A stretch of DNA of 10,947 nucleotides, from positions 1-10,947 of the forward strand of contig CALEPD010000116.1 of assembly GCA_937910265.1 (NCBI GenBank), given 5' to 3'. The stretch comes from an uncultured Bacteroidales bacterium (GTDB lineage: Bacteria > Bacteroidota > Bacteroidia > Bacteroidales > P3). Each line of letters begins with the position of its first letter. Position 1 is the stretch's first letter. The translations under genes were made by a program, and so were the position numbers. A model generated the notes under the pieces. The model saw only the letters and a program-made list of their open reading frames with translations. It was not told where the DNA came from and did no database searches. Of the stretch, positions 5,780 to 10,947 are shown one piece after another.

Positions 5780-6913
5780 ATGCTTTATATTCACATCCCT
5801 TTCTGCCACAGAAAATGCTCCTACTGCGCTTTCTTCTCGAAAGTGACCGACTATAGCACGGCGCGTTATGTCGAGGCTCTCTGCTGCGAATTGGAGCAAC
5901 GGGGGCGTGGCGAACTGTCGGCCCCGCTCGGATCGAAAATCCATACCGTTTATTTCGGCGGGGGCACTCCCTCGTTGTTGCCTGTCGAGCTCATCGGCCG
6001 CATCGTTGACACAATCGCCCGATGCTACGACCTGTCGGAATTGGAGGAGGCAACCCTTGAGTGCAACCCAGAGGATGTCTCACCAGAATTTCTGCAACAA
6101 CTTGAGCGGTTGCATTTCTTCAACCGTTTGAGTATCGGCGTACAGTCGCTCCACGACGACGATTTGCGGCGCTTGAACCGACGCCACTCCTCTCGCCAGG
6201 CAACCGACGCAATCAACTGCGCGGTGGAGAGCGGCATAAAACACCTGAGCGTTGACCTGATATATGGATTGCCCTACCAGTCGGCGGCAAAATGGCGCGA
6301 CGTGCTCGACCAACTTATCAGCTGCCACGGCTTTCAGGGCATCGACCACTTAAGCGCCTACGCTCTGACGGTCGAACCGGGCACAATGCTCGAACGCCAG
6401 CTCGTCACAGGCAGAATCGAGGCGGCAACAGAGGATATGCAGCTTGAACATTACCGCCTGCTCAAGGAATGGCTCGCCGGCAGTGGATTTGAGCAGTACG
6501 AGGTGTCAAACTTCGCCCGCCCAGGCGGGCGCTCCAGACACAACAGCCGCTACTGGCAACGGGTGCCGTATATGGGTGTGGGGGCTTCGGCCCATTCGTT
6601 CGATGGCGCAACGCGCAGCTGGAATGTCTCCGATATCGGGCGCTATGTCGAGGGCGTGGAACACGGATGCATGGAGCGTGAATGCGAAACACTTACCCCC
6701 GATGACGCATATAACGAATATATTATGACCGCTTTACGCACCACCGAGGGAATTGACAAGAGTATGGTCCACCAAAGATATGCCGCCAGATTGTCGGCAA
6801 CGGCCGCACCTTTTGTACAACGTGGGCTCTTGGACGAGACCGCATCACGGTATGTGCCGACGGAAAGCGGGTTGCTGATGGCCGACGGCATGGCTGCCGA
6901 ATTATTTGTGTAG
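5780..6913 (+). CDS. hemW: Radical SAM heme chaperone HemW
   Basis: The protein has 377 residues from ATG 5780. The frame is open back to a TTG at 5765 that overlaps the meaB stop, but ATG places MLYIHIPFC at the N-terminus as in the family. The cluster motif is C9-x3-C13-x2-C16 followed by A-F, the HemW form rather than the CxxxCxxCxC of the true coproporphyrinogen dehydrogenase HemN. Other family landmarks are YFGGGTPS (58-65), SIGVQS (118-123), DLIYGLPYQ (159-167), the HemW-type HNSRYW (254-259) and GVGASAHS (266-273). The C-terminal HemN-like domain (YNEYIMTALRTTEGID) is complete. HemW binds heme and a 4Fe-4S cluster and delivers heme to respiratory proteins. The HNxxYW element supports that assignment over coproporphyrinogen oxidation. 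It sits 11 nt behind meaB and converges on anmK. Confidence 0.93.
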   Translation: MLYIHIPFCHRKCSYCAFFSKVTDYSTARYVEALCCELEQRGRGELSAPLGSKIHTVYFGGGTPSLLPVELIGRIVDTIARCYDLSELEEATLECNPEDVSPEFLQQLERLHFFNRLSIGVQSLHDDDLRRLNRRHSSRQATDAINCAVESGIKHLSVDLIYGLPYQSAAKWRDVLDQLISCHGFQGIDHLSAYALTVEPGTMLERQLVTGRIEAATEDMQLEHYRLLKEWLAGSGFEQYEVSNFARPGGRSRHNSRYWQRVPYMGVGASAHSFDGATRSWNVSDIGRYVEGVEHGCMERECETLTPDDAYNEYIMTALRTTEGIDKSMVHQRYAARLSATAAPFVQRGLLDETASRYVPTESGLLMADGMAAELFV

Positions 6914-6937
6914 CATGTGGGCCTCCGGAGGGGCGTC

Positions 6938-7999
6938 TCAACAGGGATTGACCACGGCACCGCCACACGAGTCGCGCACAGCCCCGGTAACACTGCACAG
7001 GCAGTTGTCGAGACCATTGAGCCTCAAATGGCCAAGTAATGCGAAAATGATAGCTTCTTTGTAGTCGGTGATGTTGTCGTCGCCATAGTGTATGGTGCAT
7101 TGCGGCAGCAACTCCTCTACCCTTCTCATCAGAAATTTGTTTCTCGCCCCACCTCCTGTTACAATAATAGAGGTGATGCCGCTGCGCGTGATGTCGTGGG
7201 CAAGCCTTGTGGCGATATGTTCGACGGCGGTGCGCATAAGATGCGTGGTTGGCGCTGCGTCAGCGGACACGAGTGGCACAATGTTTTGTACAAACCATTC
7301 CTTTCCAAGCGACTTGGGCGGCCTCTGGCTGTAGTATTCGAGTTGCTCCATCTGGTCGAGCAGTGGCTCTATCACAGTGCCGGCCGATGCCATGGCACCG
7401 TCGTGGTCGAAGGTTTTGCCGGCGCGCTGCGCGAGGCTGTTGAGCAGCATGTTGCATACGCAGATGTCGTAGGCAATACGGTGGCCGGATGGGTGGCTGA
7501 AGGATATATTGGCAATGCCGCCAAGGTTGAGGCAGGCGTGATATTGCCCAAAGAGCATTTGGTCGCCAATGGGAACCAGCGGCGCTCCCTGTCCGCCGAG
7601 GGCGACATCGAGATTGCGGAAACGGAACACTACCGGCAGGCCGCAGGCGGCCGCAATGGCTTCGCCTTCGCCAATCTGAGTGGTGAGACGCCTGTGGGGT
7701 TGGTGGAAAATGGTGTGGCCGTGCGAGGCTACGGCATCAACATGCCCGGGATGGCGCTCACGGAAACGGCACACCTGCTCGCCGAAATAATGTCCGAGCT
7801 CAACGTCGGCAAGGGCATACTCGATGGCTGTGGCATGCTCAAGCCGCGCAAGACGCTCTACCCACGACGTGGGATAAGGTATGGTTTCGGCCGCCAGCAA
7901 CTGCATGCGCAGCGCTTGTCCGGGTTCGTTCTGGAAATGGCAGTAGGCTATGTCAAGCCCGTCGAGCGAGGTGCCCGACATAAGTCCGATGATTCGCAT
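6938..7999 (-). CDS. anmK: Anhydro-N-acetylmuramic acid kinase
   Basis: The 353-residue protein is a member of the AnmK sugar-kinase family (ASKHA fold). AnmK uses ATP and water to convert 1,6-anhydro-MurNAc, released by peptidoglycan turnover, to MurNAc-6-phosphate in the cytoplasm. Visible motifs: GLMSGTSLDGLD (5-16, ATP phosphate loop), SHGHTIFHQP (92-101), ALGGQGAPLVP (133-143), NLGGIAN (158-164), AYDICVCN (176-183, containing the presumed catalytic Asp178), TGGGARN (281-287) and KEAIIFALL (314-322). Two spots depart from the E. coli pattern: the usual DFR before ALGGQGAPLVP reads RFR (Arg126), and DTGPGN reads DICVCN. The gene lies 23 nt downstream of the EFR1-type gene on the same strand and probably shares its transcript. 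It converges with hemW across only 24 nt, in which CCTCCGGAGG (6922-6931) is the only hairpin I see. Confidence 0.93.
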   Translation of the reverse strand: MRIIGLMSGTSLDGLDIAYCHFQNEPGQALRMQLLAAETIPYPTSWVERLARLEHATAIEYALADVELGHYFGEQVCRFRERHPGHVDAVASHGHTIFHQPHRRLTTQIGEGEAIAAACGLPVVFRFRNLDVALGGQGAPLVPIGDQMLFGQYHACLNLGGIANISFSHPSGHRIAYDICVCNMLLNSLAQRAGKTFDHDGAMASAGTVIEPLLDQMEQLEYYSQRPPKSLGKEWFVQNIVPLVSADAAPTTHLMRTAVEHIATRLAHDITRSGITSIIVTGGGARNKFLMRRVEELLPQCTIHYGDDNITDYKEAIIFALLGHLRLNGLDNCLCSVTGAVRDSCGGAVVNPC

Positions 8000-8022
8000 G
8001 GCTGTGGTTGTTGAATGTGATG

Positions 8023-8862
8023 TTATAGAAAGAATTGCGGCTCTTTTGGCTCGGCGAAGTTTTGCTCAATCATGGCAATGTGCGACAAAAGGCCGGGGTC
8101 GGTGAACTGTATGGCTTGCTCGGGACAGTAGGCAACACAGGCCTGGCATTTGATGCAGATGCCGTTGAAATGGGGTATGCCCTCTACTTTTGTGATGCTT
8201 CCCATGGGGCACACATCAACGCACTTGCCACAGTGTATGCAGAGCGAGGCGTCGCATTGGGGGCGGACTTTGAGTATGTTGGCTGGGGTACCCTCCTGCT
8301 GCAGCGGTGTGTAGTAGTGTTGCGGAAGCGGCTCTCCGGGAACGGTTACAGGCTGGCTGTCGGCAGTTTTGATTTTGAGTGCGACTTGGTGCGCGAATTG
8401 CTCTATTTGGGCGTTGTCATTACTGTTGGGACGTCCGGCGGCAAGGGTTTTGGAAAAGGAGTGACGGGTGACGATGGCGGCGGCTGCGAGAGGCAGTCCT
8501 CCACCCTGCCGCATGAGCGACACCAGCTCGGCAAGGGCGTTGTCGTAGTGGCGGTTGCCGAAGGTGGCAACGGCAATGCAGCGTGTGCCGTTGATATTGC
8601 GCAAAATCTCGGCCACATGGCTGAGGGTTTTGTTGGGTATGCGCCCGGCATAGGTGGGCGTGGCCCAGATGAGGAGGTCCTCTTCGGTGATGAAGGGAGC
8701 AGTGGCCCGGTGGGCTGGAGTTGTGTAGGGATGGTACTGCACCGGAATCTCCAAATGGAGCGAAAGGGCTTCGGCAAGTGTGTGGGTTACACGGCGGGTG
8801 GCTCCTGTGGGACTGAAATAGCACGCCAGGATGCGTTTGATGGGGATGCGACTGTTGTTCAT
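8023..8862 (-). CDS. EFR1-type protein: flavodoxin domain plus 2[4Fe-4S] ferredoxin
   Basis: The protein has 279 residues. Residues ~9-170 form a flavodoxin-like domain: RILACYFSPTGATRR (FMN-phosphate loop, 10-24), LLIWATPTYAGRIPN (63-77) and AVATFGNRHYDNAL (97-110). Residues ~203-250 form a bacterial ferredoxin domain with two complete cluster motifs: C208-x2-C211-x2-C214-x3-C218-P and C236-x2-C239-x2-C242-x3-C246-P. An extra Cys203 precedes them. The combined architecture is that of EFR1-family ferrodoxins, common in anaerobes, whose electron partners are mostly unknown. A role in low-potential electron transfer is inferred from the cofactors. No signal peptide, so cytoplasmic. The start ATG 8862 lies only 5 nt after a perfect -7 box, which suggests a leaderless or nearly leaderless mRNA. 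The next gene on the strand is anmK, with no obvious functional link. Confidence 0.88.
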   Translation of the reverse strand: MNNSRIPIKRILACYFSPTGATRRVTHTLAEALSLHLEIPVQYHPYTTPAHRATAPFITEEDLLIWATPTYAGRIPNKTLSHVAEILRNINGTRCIAVATFGNRHYDNALAELVSLMRQGGGLPLAAAAIVTRHSFSKTLAAGRPNSNDNAQIEQFAHQVALKIKTADSQPVTVPGEPLPQHYYTPLQQEGTPANILKVRPQCDASLCIHCGKCVDVCPMGSITKVEGIPHFNGICIKCQACVAYCPEQAIQFTDPGLLSHIAMIEQNFAEPKEPQFFL

Positions 8863-8867
8863 GGTTG

Positions 8868-8875
8868 CAAATGTA
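8868..8875 (-). promoter_or_regulatory. -7 box (TACATTTG) abutting the EFR1-type start codon
   Basis: On the minus strand TACATTTG is an exact TAnnTTTG match. It ends 5 nt before the ATG, so transcription would begin at or next to the start codon. A TTG about 21 nt upstream could serve as the -33 element. Confidence 0.6.
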
Positions 8876-9116
8876 CAACTATTTTTTCTGTTGTCTGCAA
8901 TCTGTCTCTTTTTGTGTTGAATGTCAATAATGTATTTTACTGGTGCAATAACCTGGCAATGGGTTTGGACGACCGTTTTCGGTTCTTCTTCAGCTCAGAC
9001 CACATCCTCGCCTCTCACCTGCCCCGTCATCACCACTTTCGGCCCGAAAAACCTCACCCAATAGTTCGTTTCGTACAGTGTGTAAAAATAAATATTAATA
9101 ATTGCAAAAAAATGAG
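8876..9116. other. Gap with no confident gene
   Basis: This stretch separates the divergent EFR1-type and ridA genes. Its middle (about 8960-9080) is GC-richer than its flanks and looks like former coding sequence. On the minus strand one frame ends at TGA 8995-8997 with a protein-like run, YWVRFFGPKVVMTGQVRGED, but has no convincing start or ribosome site. No tRNA, strong hairpin or repeat is seen. Confidence 0.5.
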
Positions 9117-9124
9117 TATCTTTG
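9117..9124 (+). promoter_or_regulatory. -7 box (TATCTTTG) for the ridA-bcd-etfB operon
   Basis: TATCTTTG matches TAnnTTTG exactly, 83 nt upstream of ATG 9208. It is preceded by very AT-rich sequence with no clear TTTG at the usual distance. The predicted leader is about 75 nt. Confidence 0.65.
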
Positions 9125-9207
9125 CATTTTGAATCATACCGAGCGCTTTTTGCGGCTGTGGCTATGTTCTGAATTATGTAAATTATTATAAAATAAAAAG
9201 ATATATT

Positions 9208-9585
9208 ATGAAGAAAATCATTAACACCCCAAATGCTCCAGCAGCCATCGGCCCCTACAGTCAGGCTGTACTTGCAGGAAACACTCTTTACATTTCTGGT
9301 CAGGTTCCTATCGACCCTGCCACCGGTAAGGTTGTTGAAGGCGGTATCACCGAGCAGACAGAACAAGTTATGAAGAATATCAAGGCCATACTCGACGAGG
9401 CCGGCTTCTCCTTCGAGGATGTTGTGAAATCGACTTGTCTCCTCTCGTCAATGGACTACTTCAAGCCCATGAACGAGGTTTATGCAAAATACTACAGCAC
9501 CGACTGTCCGGCACGCGCAGCCTATGCAGTACAGGCTTTGCCCCTGGGCGTGATGGTTGAAATCGAGACTATTGCAGTGAAATAA
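9208..9585 (+). CDS. ridA: RidA, reactive enamine/imine deaminase
   Basis: The 125-residue protein has the full length of the YjgF/YER057c/UK114 (Rid) family. RidA hydrolyses 2-aminoacrylate and related enamine/imine products of PLP-dependent dehydratases to 2-keto acids in the cytoplasm, sparing PLP enzymes. The family pattern is clear: IGPYSQAV (14-21), LYISGQVPIDPATG (27-40), ITEQTEQVMKNIKAIL (47-62) and CPARAAY (100-106). The catalytic Arg103 corresponds to E. coli Arg105, and Glu118 of VEIE corresponds to Glu120. Both residues needed for the archetypal RidA subfamily are kept, so it is probably an active deaminase. The start follows an AT-rich leader without Shine-Dalgarno. The acyl-CoA dehydrogenase gene begins 27 nt after the stop, on the same strand and without an intervening terminator, so it is likely the first gene of that operon. 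Confidence 0.95.
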   Translation: MKKIINTPNAPAAIGPYSQAVLAGNTLYISGQVPIDPATGKVVEGGITEQTEQVMKNIKAILDEAGFSFEDVVKSTCLLSSMDYFKPMNEVYAKYYSTDCPARAAYAVQALPLGVMVEIETIAVK

Positions 9586-9612
9586 TAAATAATCAACAAT
9601 AATACAAAACAA

Positions 9613-10752
9613 ATGGATTTTAGCTTTACCAAACAAGACCAGCTCTTCCTGCAGATGATTCGTGAGTTTGCTGAGAAGGAGGTGAAGCCATTGGCAGCCG
9701 AAGTCGACGAAGAAGAACGCTTCCCGATGGAAACTGTTAAGAAGATGGCAAAAATAGGATTGATGGGTATTCCCGTTCCCACGCAATACGGCGGCGCCGG
9801 CGGTACCAACATGATGTACGGCATGGCAGTTGAGGAACTCTCTCGCGTATGTGCCACCACCGGCGTTATCCTGTCGGCACACACTTCTCTCTGTGTGGCT
9901 CCGATACTCGAGTCGGGTACCGAGGAGCAGAAAATGAAATATCTGCCCAAACTCGCCAGCGGCGAATGGATCGGCGCCTTCGGCTTGACCGAGCCCAACG
10001 CAGGTACCGACGCAGCTGGACAGCAGACCACCGCTGTGCTCGACGGCGACGAATGGGTGCTCAACGGAAGCAAGATTTTTATCACCAACGGCAGTTACGC
10101 CGATGTGTTCATTGTGATAGCCATGACCGACAAGAGTCTCGGCACCAAGGGAATCAGTGCCTTTATCGTTGAAAAAACCACTCCCGGTTTCAGCATCGGA
10201 AAGAAGGAGAAAAAAATGGGTATCCGCGGCAGCGCCACCACCGAGCTTATTTTCGAGGATTGCCGCATCCCCAAAGAGAACCTCCTGGGCCAAATCGGTA
10301 AGGGTTTCGGCTTGGCTATGAAGACCCTCGACGGCGGCCGCATCGGTATCGCCTCACAGGCATTGGGTATCGCCCAGGGTGCCATCGACGAGACCGTAAA
10401 ATACACCAAAGAACGCAAACAGTTCGGACGTGCCTTGTCGGCTTTCCAAAACACCCAGTTCCAAATGGCTGACCTGGAAACCAAAGTACAGGCTTCCCGT
10501 CTGCTGGTACGCAGCGCCGCTTTCAAGAAGGATGCCGGACAACCTTACTCGGCTGATGCCGCAATGGCGAAACTCTTTGCTGCAGAAACAGCCATGGAGG
10601 TGACTACCAAAGCTGTACAATTCCACGGAGGTTATGGTTATACCCGTGAATATCCTGTAGAACGGATGATGCGTGATGCGAAGATTACCGAAATCTATGA
10701 AGGTACTTCCGAAGTTCAACGCATGGTCATTGCCGGTAAATTATTCAAATAG
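9613..10752 (+). CDS. bcd: Acyl-CoA dehydrogenase, butyryl-CoA dehydrogenase type
   Basis: The 379-residue FAD enzyme has the standard length for short-chain acyl-CoA dehydrogenases. Landmarks in order: N-terminal helical domain (MIREFAEKEVKPLAAEVDEEE), the flavin-contacting AFGLTEPNAGTDA and WVLNGSKIFITNG in the beta domain, KKMGIRGSATTELIFEDC, and the C-terminal domain with RKQFGRALSAFQNTQ and QFHGGYGYTREYPVER. The catalytic base is Glu363 in ITEIYEGTSEVQR, the position used by butyryl- and medium-chain enzymes rather than the isovaleryl/long-chain position. etfB starts 11 nt downstream, so the likely role is the Bcd-EtfAB complex that reduces crotonyl-CoA to butyryl-CoA with NADH. In Clostridia and Megasphaera this can be coupled to ferredoxin reduction; whether bifurcation applies here is inference. 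Other short-chain substrates cannot be excluded from sequence. Confidence 0.93.
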   Translation: MDFSFTKQDQLFLQMIREFAEKEVKPLAAEVDEEERFPMETVKKMAKIGLMGIPVPTQYGGAGGTNMMYGMAVEELSRVCATTGVILSAHTSLCVAPILESGTEEQKMKYLPKLASGEWIGAFGLTEPNAGTDAAGQQTTAVLDGDEWVLNGSKIFITNGSYADVFIVIAMTDKSLGTKGISAFIVEKTTPGFSIGKKEKKMGIRGSATTELIFEDCRIPKENLLGQIGKGFGLAMKTLDGGRIGIASQALGIAQGAIDETVKYTKERKQFGRALSAFQNTQFQMADLETKVQASRLLVRSAAFKKDAGQPYSADAAMAKLFAAETAMEVTTKAVQFHGGYGYTREYPVERMMRDAKITEIYEGTSEVQRMVIAGKLFK

Positions 10753-10763
10753 GAGATGCAAGT

Positions 10764-10947
10764 ATGAAGATAGTAGTATGTATCAAACAGGTTCCCGATA
10801 CCACTGAGATCAAGATCAATCCGGTAACCGGGACATTGATTCGGGACGGTGTTCCCAGTATTATGAACCCCGATGACAAAGGGGGATTGGAAATGGCGCT
10901 CCGTTTGAAGGATACTTACGGGGCAGAAGTGACCGTGATCACCATGG
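10764..10947 (+). CDS. etfB: Electron transfer flavoprotein beta subunit (3' partial)
   Basis: The first 61 codons are in the window, beginning MKIVVCIKQVPDTTEIKI and continuing to GAEVTVITM, where the window ends. KQVPD near the N-terminus and the NPDDKGGLEMALRLK stretch are EtfB hallmarks. The protein would pair with EtfA to carry FAD/AMP or two FADs and pass electrons to or from the dehydrogenase encoded 11 nt upstream. Unlike its neighbours it has a Shine-Dalgarno-like AGGAG (10751-10755), which overlaps the bcd stop codon and lies 8 nt before the ATG. An etfA gene is expected just beyond the window but is not visible. Confidence 0.93.
   Translation, partial: MKIVVCIKQVPDTTEIKINPVTGTLIRDGVPSIMNPDDKGGLEMALRLKDTYGAEVTVITM

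Noticed and set aside
6922..6931. CCTCCGGAGG palindrome as terminator between hemW and anmK
   Set aside because: The stem leaves no room for a loop and no T-run follows on either strand.
7088..8014. 308-residue plus-strand ORF
   Set aside because: Antisense to anmK, whose motifs are complete on the minus strand. The plus-strand product has no recognisable features.
8035..9132. 365-residue plus-strand ORF
   Set aside because: Antisense to the EFR1-type gene and running on into the ridA promoter region; no family features.
9448..10293. 281-residue minus-strand ORF
   Set aside because: Antisense shadow of ridA and bcd, both strongly supported.

Overview
The window looks like a chromosomal segment from a member of the Bacteroidales. 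Several upstream regions carry the Bacteroidetes-type -7 box TAnnTTTG (TATCTTTG, TATATTTG, TACTTTTG, TACATTTG, TATTTTTG). Almost no start codon has a Shine-Dalgarno sequence; etfB is the exception. The gene content also fits: a lipoprotein with a CDKDN N-terminus, an EFR1-type flavodoxin-ferredoxin protein, MeaB, and a Bcd/Etf module. The Bcd/EtfB pair suggests an organism with butyrate-type (C4 acyl-CoA) metabolism, but species cannot be read from this piece.

Layout. 1-491: the 3' end of a gene for a low-complexity Gly/Asn/Ser/Thr/Arg protein, built of 33-bp units stacked into 99-bp higher-order repeats. 503-595: a large imperfect palindrome between genes. 632-1986: a uridine-phosphorylase-like enzyme closely followed by a small secreted protein of unknown function. 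1999-2409 (minus): a short PAS-like fragment that looks like a truncated regulator. 2410-4357: an AT-rich stretch with a divergent promoter region, an orphan lipoprotein and a small outer-membrane beta-barrel protein. 4387-4619: two strong hairpin terminators and a minus-strand tRNA with anticodon CAT and its own promoter. 4668-6913: meaB then hemW, 11 nt apart. 6938-8862 (minus): an EFR1-type protein followed by anmK, converging on hemW. 8876-9207: a mostly non-coding gap holding the ridA promoter. 9208-10947: ridA, a butyryl-CoA-dehydrogenase-like gene and the start of etfB, an apparent operon that runs off the window.

Working together: Bcd and EtfB would form the crotonyl-CoA to butyryl-CoA reductase. 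RidA ahead of them would remove reactive enamine/imine intermediates made by PLP enzymes. HemW and MeaB are maturation or chaperone factors for heme and B12 enzymes. AnmK recycles cell-wall sugar. Most of this is ordinary housekeeping. I see no convincing complete new system. The parts most worth a second look are the hierarchical repeat tail, the 93-bp palindrome, the truncated PAS gene, the AT-rich lipoprotein, and the start-proximal (possibly leaderless) promoter of the EFR1 gene.
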